Shown: positions 35,374-44,118 of the stretch, piece after piece
Numbering within the stretch: the stretch's first letter is position 1
How the letters are laid out: each line of letters opens with the position of its first letter
Assembly (NCBI RefSeq): GCF_007176755.1
Contig: NZ_BJTV01000005.1
Coordinates: 1 to 64,000, forward strand
Direction of reading: 5' to 3'
Source: Streptomyces sp. 1-11
Lineage (GTDB): Bacteria; Actinomycetota; Actinomycetes; Streptomycetales; Streptomycetaceae
DNA length: 64,000 nucleotides
Notes under the pieces: generated by a model
What the model saw: the letters and a program-made list of their open reading frames with translations, nothing else
Databases searched by the model: none
Told to the model about the DNA's origin: nothing
Position numbers and translations under genes: made by a program

Positions 35374-36420
35374 TCAGCTGGTCGAGCCGGACCGCAGCTT
35401 GGCGAGGTCGGACTTGACGGTGTTGACGGGGATCGCGAAGCCGAGCCCCACGCTGCCCGCGTCCGAGGACGAGGAGGCCTGCGAACTCGACGAGTACATC
35501 GCGGAGTTGATGCCGATGACACGGCCGCTCGCGTCGATCAGCGCGCCGCCGGAGTTGCCGGGGTTCAGCGAGGCGTCGGTCTGGATCGCCTTGTAGGTCG
35601 TCGTGGAGGAGCCGGTGTCGCCGTTGAACTGGCGGCCGCCGAACTGGAACGGCCACCGGCCGCCGTCGCCCTGGCCCTGGTTCTGGCCCTGGCTCTCGTC
35701 GGTGGAGACGGTCACGTCCCGGTCGAGCGCGGAGACGATGCCGCTGGTGACGGTGCCGGTCAGGCCCTCGGGGGAGCCGATCGCGACGACCGAGTCGCCG
35801 ACCTTGACGTCGGAGGAGTCGCCCAGCGCCGCGGCCGAGAGCCCGGAGGCGCCCCGCAGCTTGATCAGCGCGAGGTCCTTGGAGCTGTCGGTGCCGACGA
35901 CATCGGCGGTGTAGCCCTTGCCGTCGCTGGTGCGCACCTTGATCGAGGAGGCGCCGGAGACCACGTGGTTGTTGGTGACGATCTCACCGCCGGAGGTGAT
36001 GACCACGCCGGAGCCGGTGGACGAGCCGTTGTCGAGGGTCGCCTGGATCTCGACGACGCTGGGGCTCACGGCCGAGGCGATCGCGGCGACGTCGCCCCGC
36101 TTGCTCGCGGGGACCACGGCGGTCGTGGTGCCGGCCGAGGCGACCGTGTCCTTGCCGGTCAGTTCCTGGAAGGCGTAGGCGGTGCCGCCGCCGACCGCGG
36201 CCGCCACGATCGCCACCGCCGCGAGCAGTGCTATCGGGCCCCGGGTGCGCTGCCTGGCCGGCTCGGCGCCCGGCGCCGTGACCGTGGCCGCCGCGGGCTC
36301 GTACGGCGGCGGGGGCGGCCACTCGGGGTTCACGGGAGCGGAGTGGACGTGCTGCTGGGAGTAGGGATCCTCGGGACCCTCGTACTCGTGCTCGCCGCTG
36401 CGGCGGATGCTCTCGGTCAT
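35374..36420 (-). CDS. HtrA-like membrane-anchored serine protease without PDZ domain
   Basis: A 348-residue protease: a Pro-rich cytoplasmic N terminus of about 60 residues, one membrane helix (about 62-84), then an extracytoplasmic trypsin domain with His152 (TNNHVV), Asp182 (KDLALIKL) and Ser290 (NPGNSGGAL). The chain ends at GLGFAIPVNTVKSDLAKL, where HtrA/PepD proteins would continue into a PDZ domain. A Gln/Gly-rich loop (about 242-252) interrupts the catalytic domain. I start at ATG 36420; ATG 36432 is the alternative. It precedes the small gene and the MprAB-like pair, and probably degrades misfolded envelope proteins. Confidence 0.93.
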   Translation of the reverse strand: MTESIRRSGEHEYEGPEDPYSQQHVHSAPVNPEWPPPPPYEPAAATVTAPGAEPARQRTRGPIALLAAVAIVAAAVGGGTAYAFQELTGKDTVASAGTTTAVVPASKRGDVAAIASAVSPSVVEIQATLDNGSSTGSGVVITSGGEIVTNNHVVSGASSIKVRTSDGKGYTADVVGTDSSKDLALIKLRGASGLSAAALGDSSDVKVGDSVVAIGSPEGLTGTVTSGIVSALDRDVTVSTDESQGQNQGQGDGGRWPFQFGGRQFNGDTGSSTTTYKAIQTDASLNPGNSGGALIDASGRVIGINSAMYSSSSQASSSSDAGSVGLGFAIPVNTVKSDLAKLRSGSTS

Positions 36421-36623
36421 GACAATGAGCATGTCCCGCGACCATGAGAGCCGCCTGAGTGCTCCCTGAGAAGCCCGGCAGAACCTCGTTTGCCCGATAT
36501 AAAGACGCTTCCGGCGGCCGGGGCGCGGTGCGGGAGCGGCCCTCGGGGCGGGCTCTCACCCGCCTCTCGTACAAGGGCCTGAACCCTGGGCCGCAGGCGC
36601 CGGAACCCCCGGCCGCGGCGGCC

Positions 36624-37649
36624 TCAGCCGGAGCAGCCGCAGGACGTGCGCACCACCAGCCGGGACGGGAACGTCTTCAGCCGCTCGCGCCGGGACCCGG
36701 CCACCCGCAGTCCGTCGTCCAGGACCAGGTCCACCGCGGACCGGGCCATCGCCGAGCGGTCCGAGGCGACCGTGGTCAGCGGCGGGTCGGCGAGCGCCGC
36801 CTCCTTGATGTCGTCGAACCCGGCCACCGCCAGTTCGCCGGGCACCTCGATGCGCAGCTCCCGGGCGGCCCGCAGCACGCCGATCGCCTGGTCGTCGGTG
36901 GAGCAGAAGACCGCGGGCGGCCGGTCGGGCCCGGAGAGCACCTCCAGGGCCACGCGGTAGGCGTCGTAGCGGTTGTACGGCGCCTCGAACAGGCGGCCCT
37001 CGGTGGGGAGGCCCGCCTCGTCCATCGCCCGCTTCCAGCCCTCGACGTGGTCGGAGACCGGGTCGCCGACGGCCGGCGTCTGGGCCGTGCCGCCCATGCA
37101 GGCCACGTACTCGTAGCCGTGCTCCAGCAGGTGCCGCACGGCGAGCTGGGCGCCGCCCAGGTCGTCGGTGACGACGGCGACGTCGTCGATGGCCTCGGGA
37201 CGCTCGTGCAGCAGCACCACCCGGGCGTCCCAGGCGTCGATCTCGGCGGCGGCCAGGTCGTTCAGGGCGTGGGAGACCAGGATGAGGCCGGAGACCCGCA
37301 TGCCGAGGAACGCGCGCAGGTAGTGGACCTCGCGCTCGGCGATGTAGTCGGTGTTGCCGACGAGGACCATCTTCCCGCGCTCGGAGGCGGCCTGCTCGAC
37401 CGCGTGCGCCATCTCCCCGAAGAAAGGCTGGCGGGCGTCCGGGATGATCAGGCCTATCAGGTCCGTCCGGCGCGAGGCCATGGCCTGGGCGACCCGGTCC
37501 GGCCGGTACCCCAGTTCCTTGATCGCCGCGAGGACACGCTCGCGCGTGGCCGGGGCGACCGGCCGGGGTCCGTTGTTGATGACATAACTGACGACGGCGG
37601 TGGAGGTCCCAGCCAGCCGTGCCACATCATCGCGAGTCACCTTCGCCAC
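36624..37649 (-). CDS. LacI-family transcriptional regulator
   Basis: A 341-residue repressor. The N-terminal helix-turn-helix and hinge are clear ([36 protein letters not shown]), followed by a periplasmic-binding-protein-like effector domain ([42 protein letters not shown]). It ends in RTSCGCSG. Start GTG 37649. No sugar gene is next to it, so the ligand and targets cannot be read from context. I recall the position as SCO4158. Confidence 0.93.
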   Translation of the reverse strand: MAKVTRDDVARLAGTSTAVVSYVINNGPRPVAPATRERVLAAIKELGYRPDRVAQAMASRRTDLIGLIIPDARQPFFGEMAHAVEQAASERGKMVLVGNTDYIAEREVHYLRAFLGMRVSGLILVSHALNDLAAAEIDAWDARVVLLHERPEAIDDVAVVTDDLGGAQLAVRHLLEHGYEYVACMGGTAQTPAVGDPVSDHVEGWKRAMDEAGLPTEGRLFEAPYNRYDAYRVALEVLSGPDRPPAVFCSTDDQAIGVLRAARELRIEVPGELAVAGFDDIKEAALADPPLTTVASDRSAMARSAVDLVLDDGLRVAGSRRERLKTFPSRLVVRTSCGCSG

Positions 37650-37744
37650 GCGCGGAGTCTACGCGGATTGACCCGCTCTGGGCAGGGCGTATCAGATCCC
37701 GGGCCGGGCGCCGGTGACTCCGCCCGGGACCCCGCCGCGCCCGG

Positions 37745-38521
37745 CTAGGCGTCCGCGTGGATCTCGGCGGTGTCGAGCACCGCCGAAGTGTCGGCATCGT
37801 CCGCCTTCGCCCGGTCGGCCTTGGCCTTGTGCTCCTCCGAGCGGTCGCCCTTCTCCGGGGTGACGAAGCGGTAACCGACGTTGCGGACGGTTCCGATCAG
37901 CGACTCGTGCTCCGGGCCGAGCTTCGCGCGCAGCCGCCGTACGTGCACGTCGACGGTGCGGGTGCCGCCGAAGTAGTCGTAGCCCCACACCTCCTGCAGG
38001 AGCTGGGCGCGGGTGAAGACCCGGCCGGGGTGCTGGGCCAGGTACTTCAGCAGCTCGAACTCCTTGAAGGTCAGGTCCAGGACCCGGCCCTTGAGCTTGG
38101 CGGAGTAGGTCGCCTCGTCCACGGAGAGGTCGCCGTTGCGGATCTCCATGGGGGAGTCGTCGTTGACGATCTGCTGCCGGCCCGTGGCCAGCCGGAGGCG
38201 TGCCTCGACCTCGGCCGGGCCCGCGGTGTCCAGCAGCACGTCGTCGATGCCCCAGTCGGCGGTGACGGCGGCCAGGCCGCCCTCGGTGACGACGAGGACC
38301 AGGGGGCAGCCGGGGCCGGTGGAGCGCAGCAGCTGGCACAGGCTGCGCACCTGCGGCAGGTCGCGGCGCCCGTCGACGAGGATGACGTCGGCGCCGGGGG
38401 TGTCGACGAGGGCCGGGCCCTCCGCCGGGGCGACCCGCACGTTGTGCAGCAGCAGGCCCAGCGCGGGCAGCACCTCCGTCGACGGCTGGAGGGCGTTGGT
38501 CAGGAGCAGCAGAGAACTCAT
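37745..38521 (-). CDS. glnR: Nitrogen-metabolism regulator GlnR
   Basis: A 258-residue OmpR-type orphan regulator. The receiver-like N domain starts [20 protein letters not shown] and keeps Asp50 (VILVDGRRD), while the rest of the acidic pocket is degenerate, as in GlnR, which works without a kinase. The C-terminal winged helix has [20 protein letters not shown] and [19 protein letters not shown]. GlnR controls ammonium assimilation genes and interacts with PhoP control in Streptomyces. Start ATG 38521 has GGAGGA eight bases upstream. Monocistronic. Confidence 0.95.
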   Translation of the reverse strand: MSSLLLLTNALQPSTEVLPALGLLLHNVRVAPAEGPALVDTPGADVILVDGRRDLPQVRSLCQLLRSTGPGCPLVLVVTEGGLAAVTADWGIDDVLLDTAGPAEVEARLRLATGRQQIVNDDSPMEIRNGDLSVDEATYSAKLKGRVLDLTFKEFELLKYLAQHPGRVFTRAQLLQEVWGYDYFGGTRTVDVHVRRLRAKLGPEHESLIGTVRNVGYRFVTPEKGDRSEEHKAKADRAKADDADTSAVLDTAEIHADA

Positions 38522-38692
38522 ACGTCTGGTTCCTCCTCGGTCCCTGCGAGGACATTGCGGTGCGGAACTTGCTCTGCGATCCCGAAGGCCCCGTACACCC
38601 GCGGTCCCCCGCTTCGTATACAACGCTTCCGAAAGCACAAAAGGACCCGGGGGCTGCGCTGCCCGAGTCCTCTGCCAAGCAGAATAGCTCAC

Positions 38693-39544
38693 ATGAGCAA
38701 CCGTCCGTCAGGTCATGTGGTGCGTTCCACCGTTCGTCCGAATCACGAGACGGCCGGGCGGGCGCCTATCCGGACGTTCCTGCGCACATCGGACGGAATC
38801 GCCGTCGATTCCGTATACGATCCGGGCCCGGCCGTATACGAAGCGTCCCCGGACGCCGCCCCGGCGCCTTCCGCCGCCCCCGTGTTCGTGATCGCCCACG
38901 GCTTCACCGGGGACGTCGACCGGCCCCATGTGCGCAGGGCGGCCGGCGTGCTCGCCCGGTACGGCGCCGTCGTCACCTTCTCCTTCCGCGGCCACGGCGC
39001 CTCGGGCGGCCGGTCCACGGTCGGCGACAAGGAGGTGCTCGATCTGGCCGCGGCCGTGGAGTGGGCGCGCGGCCTCGGGCACGCGCGCGTGGTGACCGTC
39101 GGATTCTCCATGGGCGGCTCGGTGGTCCTGCGGCACGCGGCCCTGCGGCCCGGCACGGTGGACGCGGTGGTCGCGGTCAGCGCCCCCGCCCGCTGGTACT
39201 ACCGGGGCACCGCCCCCATGCGCCGGCTGCACTGGCTGGTCACCCGCCCCGCGGGCCGCCTGGTCGGCCGCTACGGCCTGCGCACCCGCATCCACCACCG
39301 GCACTGGGACCCGGTGCCGCTCTCCCCGGTGGAGGCCGTGCCCGCGATCGCGCCGGTACCGCTGCTGATCGTGCACGGCGACCGCGACGGCTACTTCCCG
39401 CTGGACCACCCCCGGATGCTGGCCGAGGCGGCCGGTGAGCACGGCGAACTCTGGGTGGAGCAGGGCATGGGCCACGCCGAGAACGCGGCCGGCGACGCCC
39501 TGCTGGGGCGGATCGGGGAATGGGCCGTGCGCCGGGCGGGCTAG
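38693..39544 (+). CDS. Alpha/beta hydrolase
   Basis: A 283-residue hydrolase. The nucleophile is Ser in GFSMGGSVV, the acid probably Asp in [10 protein letters not shown], the base His in GMGHAE, and the oxyanion region is IAHGFTGD. No signal peptide. Start ATG 38693 lacks a ribosome site; CAGAAT ends seven bases before it, suggesting a leaderless message. It is divergent from glnR and followed after 48 bases by the MoaD/ThiS gene. The substrate is unknown. Confidence 0.9.
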   Translation: MSNRPSGHVVRSTVRPNHETAGRAPIRTFLRTSDGIAVDSVYDPGPAVYEASPDAAPAPSAAPVFVIAHGFTGDVDRPHVRRAAGVLARYGAVVTFSFRGHGASGGRSTVGDKEVLDLAAAVEWARGLGHARVVTVGFSMGGSVVLRHAALRPGTVDAVVAVSAPARWYYRGTAPMRRLHWLVTRPAGRLVGRYGLRTRIHHRHWDPVPLSPVEAVPAIAPVPLLIVHGDRDGYFPLDHPRMLAEAAGEHGELWVEQGMGHAENAAGDALLGRIGEWAVRRAG

Positions 39545-39592
39545 CCTGACACCACCACTTTCCCTGTTACCCGCCGTCGATAGAGGAACCAG

Positions 39593-39847
39593 ATGCCCAA
39601 GGTCACGGTCCGCTACTGGGCCGCAGCCAAGGCCGCGGCCGGGGTCGGCGACGAGCCGTACGACGCGGCCACGCTCGCCGAGGCGCTCGACGCGGTGCGC
39701 GAGCGACACCCCGGTGAACTCACGCGCGTACTGCTGCGTTGCTCCTTCCTCGTCGACGGTGACCCCGTCGGGACCCGCGCGCATGAGACGGTACGGCTGG
39801 CCGAGGGCGGCACGGTCGAGGTGCTCCCGCCGTTCGCAGGAGGATGA
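39593..39847 (+). CDS. MoaD/ThiS-family sulfur carrier protein
   Basis: An 84-residue ubiquitin-like protein ending in PPFAGG. The C-terminal GG is the site that becomes a thiocarboxylate in MoaD, ThiS and CysO. It carries the beta-grasp pattern VTVRYWAAAKAAAGV and GTVEVLPPFAGG. Which pathway it serves is open; a thiosulfate sulfurtransferase gene lies 2 kb downstream, consistent with sulfur trafficking. It is four bases before the Gln/His-rich protein gene. Confidence 0.9.
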   Translation: MPKVTVRYWAAAKAAAGVGDEPYDAATLAEALDAVRERHPGELTRVLLRCSFLVDGDPVGTRAHETVRLAEGGTVEVLPPFAGG

Positions 39848-39851
39848 GGCG

Positions 39852-41246
39852 ATGAGCGACCAGCCGTACCAGGGCGGGCCGTACGAGGGGTACGACCCGC
39901 ACCGGCAGCAGCCGCACCAGCAGCAGCCGTTCCAGCAGCATCCGCAGGAGCACCAGCAGCCGTACCAGCAGCATCAGGAGCACCAGCAGCCGTACCAGCC
40001 GCAGGAGCACCAGCAGGCCTGGGCCGGGTACGAGGGGTACGCGCAGCCCGGTCACGACGCCGAGCTCACCCAGCAGTGGCAGGGGCAGACGTGGGAGACG
40101 CAGACCCACGCGCCGGTCCGGCCCGACGCCGCGTACCCGCTGCCGCCCGAGCAGCAGGCGTACCAGCAGCCGCAGCACGCGGCCCAGCACCACCCCCAGG
40201 CCGCCGAGCCGTACGCGCGGCAGCAGCCGCAGCCCATGCCCCAGCCGCAGCACGCGCAGCAGCAGCACGGGGCCGTCCAGCCGCAGCCGTATACCCAGCC
40301 GCAGCACACGCACGGCCAGCCGCAGCACGCCCAGCAGCACGCGCACGCTCAGCCGCAGCACGCGCTCGCCCAGCCGCACGCGGCCCCCGAGGCCGCCCAG
40401 GCGCCTGAGACCGCACCCGCGCCGGAGGCCGCCGCCGTGGCCGGTGCGGAGCCCGGTTACGGTCCCGCCACCCTGGCGGGCAACAGCCGCGTCACCGACG
40501 CCCAGCGGGCCCGCATGGAAGGGCGTTCGCCGGTCATCGAGCCCGGCATGCAGCCGGCGCTGCTCACCGCGCTGCTGGGCCTGCTGCTGGCCGCGGCGGC
40601 GCCCGTCGGCTCGTACGCCCTCGTCGTACCGCTGGTGCTGCTCCAGGCCGTGACGGCCGCGGGCTGGTTCCGGCTGAACGGCATGTGGCCCGCCAGGCAG
40701 GGCATCGCGCTGGCCTTCGCGGGCGCGCTCACCGCGGACGTGGCGGTGCTCGCCGCGGGCCGTGACCACGCGCCCGCCGCGATCCTCGGCCCGCTCGGCG
40801 TCTGGGTCCTGCTCGCCCTGGTCCTCCAGCTCCGCTCGCACGCCTCGCCCGACGAGCGGATGTACGGCCTGATGGCGACGGTCGCCTCGACCGCGCTGTC
40901 GGTGCTGGCCACCGGCTACCTCGGCGCCGGCCCGCACGCGGTGTCGGTGGGCGCGGCGGCGGTCGCCGTGGCCGTCGTGGCCCGCGCCCTGCCGCTGCCG
41001 ACGCCGGCCTCGGTCGTGGTCGCCCTGCTGGCGGCGGCCGGTGCGGGCATCGCGGTGGGCGGCATGACCGGCCTGGGCGCGAAGGGCGCGGCCCTGGGCG
41101 CGGCGGCCGGCGTCTGCGCGCTGATCGGCCACCGGGTCGCCGCGTACGACTACCCGTCCCGCTTCGTGCACTTCACGGCCGGTGTCGCGCTGCCCCTCTC
41201 GGCGGCGGCGCCGGTGGTGTGGGTGCTGGGACGGGCGCTCGGCTAG
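39852..41246 (+). CDS. Membrane protein with long Gln/His/Pro-rich N-terminal region
   Basis: A 464-residue protein in two parts. Residues 1 to about 170 are built from Gln, His and Pro repeats (HQQPYQ, PQHAQQ, HAQPQHA); residues about 220-464 contain eight or so hydrophobic helices rich in Ala, Val and Leu. The helical part resembles uncharacterised actinobacterial integral membrane proteins. The His-rich region could bind metal or mediate assembly, but I see no known domain. Start ATG 39852 follows AGGAGGATGAGG. The repeats are also visible in the DNA (CAGCCGCAGCACGC units, about 40150-40410). It is closely linked to the sulfur-carrier gene. Confidence 0.88.
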   Translation: MSDQPYQGGPYEGYDPHRQQPHQQQPFQQHPQEHQQPYQQHQEHQQPYQPQEHQQAWAGYEGYAQPGHDAELTQQWQGQTWETQTHAPVRPDAAYPLPPEQQAYQQPQHAAQHHPQAAEPYARQQPQPMPQPQHAQQQHGAVQPQPYTQPQHTHGQPQHAQQHAHAQPQHALAQPHAAPEAAQAPETAPAPEAAAVAGAEPGYGPATLAGNSRVTDAQRARMEGRSPVIEPGMQPALLTALLGLLLAAAAPVGSYALVVPLVLLQAVTAAGWFRLNGMWPARQGIALAFAGALTADVAVLAAGRDHAPAAILGPLGVWVLLALVLQLRSHASPDERMYGLMATVASTALSVLATGYLGAGPHAVSVGAAAVAVAVVARALPLPTPASVVVALLAAAGAGIAVGGMTGLGAKGAALGAAAGVCALIGHRVAAYDYPSRFVHFTAGVALPLSAAAPVVWVLGRALG

Positions 41247-41288
41247 CCGGCCTGCCCCCGCCGCGTCGCCCCGGCCGCGCGGACATGC

Positions 41289-41336
41289 CGAAGGGCCGCA
41301 TCCCGCCGGCGTCCAACCCAGGGATGCGGCCCTTCG
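41289..41336. terminator. Bidirectional terminator
   Basis: A perfect 16-bp stem (CGAAGGGCCGCATCCC and its complement) with a 16-base loop between the convergent membrane protein and DUF1416 genes. Confidence 0.85.
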
Positions 41337-41379
41337 CCGTCACCGAGCCCGTTCGGGCCCTCCGGTCCGCTCAGACCGC

Positions 41380-41667
41380 TCAGACCGCGATGGCGACCTC
41401 GGCCAGCCCGCCCTGCTGGGCGACGACCGTGCGGTCGGCCGTGCCGCCGGGCACCAGCGCGCGGACGGTCCAGGTGCCCTCGGCCGCGTAGAAGCGGAAC
41501 TGGCCCGTGGCGGAGGTGGGCACCTCCGCGGTGAACTCGCCGGTCGAGTCCAGCAGACGGACGTACCCCGTCACCGGCTCGCCGTCGCGGGTCACCTGAC
41601 CCTGGATGGTGGTCTCACCGGGCTTGATCGTCGAGGCGTCCGGGCCGCCGGCCTTCGCTCCACACAT
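41380..41667 (-). CDS. DUF1416 (SseC-like) protein
   Basis: A 95-residue protein beginning MCGAKAGG, with a transthyretin-like beta-sandwich pattern (TTIQGQVTRDGEPVTGYVRLLD, in parts VTGYVRLLD and RFYAAEGTWTVRALVP). DUF1416 proteins are called SseC in mycobacteria and are encoded directly after the thiosulfate sulfurtransferase cysA, as here. The role is unknown but is expected to involve thiosulfate sulfur. Start ATG 41667 has GGAGAG four bases upstream; 55 bases separate it from the sulfurtransferase. Confidence 0.9.
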   Translation of the reverse strand: MCGAKAGGPDASTIKPGETTIQGQVTRDGEPVTGYVRLLDSTGEFTAEVPTSATGQFRFYAAEGTWTVRALVPGGTADRTVVAQQGGLAEVAIAV

Positions 41668-41722
41668 GCGTCTCTCCGTAAGGGGTCTGACCAGAAGGTC
41701 GGTCGGGAAGGGTTGGTTGCGG

Positions 41723-42568
41723 TTACTTGCCGGAGCCGAGCTCGATCGGCACGCCGACCAGGGAGCCGTACTCGGTCCAGGAGCCGTCGTAGTTCTTGAC
41801 GTTCTGCACACCGAGCAGCTCGTGCAGCACGAACCAGGTCAGGGCCGAGCGCTCACCGATGCGGCAGTAGGCGATGGTGTCCTTGGCGAGGTCCACGTCC
41901 TCCTGGGCGTAGAGCTCGCGCAGCTCGTCGTCCGACTTGAAGGTGCCGTCGTCGTTGGCGTTCTTCGACCACGGGATGTTCGCGGCGGTCGGCACGTGGC
42001 CCGGCCGCTGCGACTGCTCCTGCGGCAGGTGGGCCGGGGCGAGCAGCTTGCCGGAGAACTCGTCGGGCGAGCGGACGTCGACCAGGTTCTGCGCGCCGAT
42101 CGCGGCCACGACGTCGTCGCGGAAGGCGCGGATCGAGGTGTCCTGCGGCTTGGCCTTGTACTCGGTCGCGGCGCGCTCGGGCACCTCGTCGCCGGCGACC
42201 AGCTCGCGGGCGTCCAGCTCCCACTTCTTGCGGCCGCCGTCGAGGAGCTTGACGTTCTCGTGGCCGTACAGCTTGAAGTACCAGTAGGCGTAGGACGCGA
42301 ACCAGTTGTTGTTGCCGCCGTAGAGGATCACCAGGGTGTCGTTGGCGATGCCCTTCTTCGACAGGAGCTTCTCGAAGCCCTCCTGGTCGATGAAGTCACG
42401 ACGGACCGGGTCCTGCAGGTCCTTGGTCCAGTCGATGCGGATCGCGTTCTTGATGTGGTTCTTCTCGTAGGCGGACGTGTCCTCGTCCACCTCGACGATG
42501 GCGACGTTCGGGTCGTCCAGGTGCTCCTGGACCCAGTCCGCGTCTACGAGGACGTCGCTGCGGCTCAT
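41723..42568 (-). CDS. Thiosulfate sulfurtransferase (two rhodanese domains)
   Basis: A 281-residue enzyme. The N-terminal rhodanese domain lacks the catalytic Cys (ILYGGNNNWFAS); the C-terminal domain has it in AYCRIGERSA. It transfers sulfur from thiosulfate to cyanide or a thiol acceptor; in actinobacteria this protein is called CysA or SseA. Start ATG 42568 has GGAGGAG upstream. A leader peptide gene rich in arginine with two cysteines and a hairpin lie in front, suggesting control by cysteine supply. Confidence 0.94.
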   Translation of the reverse strand: MSRSDVLVDADWVQEHLDDPNVAIVEVDEDTSAYEKNHIKNAIRIDWTKDLQDPVRRDFIDQEGFEKLLSKKGIANDTLVILYGGNNNWFASYAYWYFKLYGHENVKLLDGGRKKWELDARELVAGDEVPERAATEYKAKPQDTSIRAFRDDVVAAIGAQNLVDVRSPDEFSGKLLAPAHLPQEQSQRPGHVPTAANIPWSKNANDDGTFKSDDELRELYAQEDVDLAKDTIAYCRIGERSALTWFVLHELLGVQNVKNYDGSWTEYGSLVGVPIELGSGK

Positions 42569-42615
42569 GCTCTTTCTCCTCCGGGGCAGTTACGGCGGGG
42601 CGTGCGAGTGCGTGG

Positions 42616-42644
42616 GTGCGGGCGCTCGGCTGCGAGCGGCGCAC
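42616..42644 (-). promoter_or_regulatory. Possible attenuator hairpin
   Basis: An inverted repeat GTGCG-CGCTCG with its complement around a four-base loop, between the leader peptide stop and the sulfurtransferase start on the minus strand. It could act with leader-peptide translation. There is no T-run, so a Rho-dependent or start-blocking mechanism would be needed. Confidence 0.45.
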
Positions 42645-42703
42645 GGGTGCCCTTCGAGACAGGGCCGTGGGGAACGCGGGGGCCGGGGTCGGCCGCTACC
42701 GCT

Positions 42704-42784
42704 TCAGAAAGGGCGACAGAGCATGGCGGCAACGCGGCACAGGTCCACTGCCCGCCGCTTCGTGAGATCCGCCTGTCGCCTCAT
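42704..42784 (-). CDS. Cysteine-containing leader peptide
   Basis: A 26-residue open frame starting at ATG 42784 and ending LCRVAAMLCRPF. Very short peptides with a DLCRVA and LCR pattern precede sulfur genes in streptomycetes, as I recall, and are annotated there as putative leader peptides. The start is leaderless: TACGAT ends seven bases before it with GTGACA 18 bases further up. The two Cys codons near the end would stall ribosomes when cysteinyl-tRNA is scarce, coupling translation to expression of the thiosulfate sulfurtransferase 135 bases downstream. Confidence 0.78.
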   Translation of the reverse strand: MRRQADLTKRRAVDLCRVAAMLCRPF

Positions 42785-42791
42785 GGGTTCG

Positions 42792-42821
42792 ATCGTAGGG
42801 ACGTCCGGGTGGACGTGTCAC
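42792..42821 (-). promoter_or_regulatory. Promoter of the leader peptide-sulfurtransferase transcript
   Basis: On the minus strand GTGACA (42821-42816), an 18-base spacer and TACGAT (42797-42792), with the predicted first base at the leader peptide ATG. Confidence 0.65.
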
Positions 42822-42989
42822 CGGCGTGTCGCATGATGAGACGCGATCGTCCGGATTATGGGACCAGAAGAGTGCCCGAGCCGTCGCCGGACGGTCCCAG
42901 GGCGCCCGCCGCGGGCGACGCATCTGCCGTACGGACGCGGGTGTCTCGCCTGGCGGACACCTCGGGTGGCGCCCCGGCCGGCTGTCGTC

Positions 42990-43712
42990 CTACCCCGCCA
43001 GCTTGACGTCCGAACCCTTCACGCTGATCTCCACCCCGTTCGGGGTGGCCCGCACCGTGTCCAGCTCGATCCCGCCGGGCAGCCTGTCGATGACCTGCTG
43101 GAAGTCCGTGACCGAGCGGATCAGGCCCTCGGCCAGGTCGAGGCCGCCGAACCGGGGCACACCGTCGGCCGTGACCCGCACCTTGTCGTCCCGGACGGCG
43201 ACCGAGCCGAGCAGGTGGATCGTGGGCAGCCCGGAGACCTTCACGGCCAGCTTGATCTTGCCGTTCCCGCCGTCGGAGAGACCGACCACCTGGGCCGTGA
43301 GCCCGAGGCCGAGCGGGGTGGGCTCGGACTTCGCCGCCTTCAGCAGCTCGTCGTAGGCGATGGTCGCGGTGCCCGAGGCGTGGGCCGCGGTGGCCGAGCT
43401 GTAGTCGCCGGAGAAGGTCACGTCCCTCATGTCGGCGCTGAGGTCGTCGATCCGGATGGTCCGCGAGCCCTGGCCGGTGGAAGCCTCGTAGTCCTTGACG
43501 CCGACCTCGACGTCGTCCAGCTCGCCGCCCGCCAGCTGCGTGAGGAACGGGAAGCCCTTGATGGACACGTCGGGGGTGCTCGACAGGTTCTCGGCGGTCC
43601 GCAGCCTGTCGGCCACCTCGCCCTGGGCGAAGTGCACCGCGACCCGGTCCACGACCACGAACAGCACGCCGAGTACCAGGAGGAGGATCAGCAGTATTCG
43701 CAGGGCGCGCAT
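42990..43712 (-). CDS. DUF2993 (LmeA-like) exported protein
   Basis: A 240-residue protein with an N-terminal signal anchor (RILLILLLVLGVLFVVVD) and a beta-rich domain of the DUF2993 family: SSTPDVSIKGFPFLTQLAGG, then DDVEVGVKDYEA, and SGLPTIHLLGSVAV. The mycobacterial member LmeA binds phospholipid and supports lipomannan elongation; a lipid-binding role in the envelope is likely here too. Start ATG 43712. Monocistronic, divergent from the DUF3099 gene. Confidence 0.88.
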   Translation of the reverse strand: MRALRILLILLLVLGVLFVVVDRVAVHFAQGEVADRLRTAENLSSTPDVSIKGFPFLTQLAGGELDDVEVGVKDYEASTGQGSRTIRIDDLSADMRDVTFSGDYSSATAAHASGTATIAYDELLKAAKSEPTPLGLGLTAQVVGLSDGGNGKIKLAVKVSGLPTIHLLGSVAVRDDKVRVTADGVPRFGGLDLAEGLIRSVTDFQQVIDRLPGGIELDTVRATPNGVEISVKGSDVKLAG

Positions 43713-43848
43713 GACGGGGTCCCCCCGGGTCGGCTGGCGGCGCGGTGGCCTGGACACGCCACGGTAACCGGGCGGGGCGGGGCGGGCGGAACTTTGTCGA
43801 CCAGTTGTGACAGCGGCGGGACCGGGCCCCGGGACCTACCCTTGAAGC

Positions 43849-44109
43849 ATGCTCGCCCGGCGACGGCACACCTACTTCGCCATGATGGGGACCTGCATCG
43901 GCCTCTTCGTCCTGGCGTGGGGAGTGGTACGCCTGTGGTCGGTCCCGGCGGCCGTGGGCATGTGCGTGGTGGCCATGGTCATCCCGCCGGTCGCCGCGGT
44001 GATCGCGAACCGGCGTGGCCCCGACGACCGCTGGTGGGACGACCCCTCCGGCGACCCGAAGTCCGACGAGTGGTGGGACGAGCTGGACGGCCGTAAACGT
44101 CGCAGGTAG
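43849..44109 (+). CDS. DUF3099 small membrane protein
   Basis: An 86-residue protein with two membrane helices (about 10-28, FAMMGTCIGLFVLAWGVV, and 33-52) and an acidic-then-basic tail (WWDELDGRKRRR). It belongs to the actinobacterial DUF3099 family. Start ATG 43849 is probably leaderless, with TACCCT ending six bases before it. It is followed after nine bases by the frameshifted VOC gene. Function unknown. Confidence 0.85.
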   Translation: MLARRRHTYFAMMGTCIGLFVLAWGVVRLWSVPAAVGMCVVAMVIPPVAAVIANRRGPDDRWWDDPSGDPKSDEWWDELDGRKRRR

Positions 44110-44118
44110 GGGGCCCGC

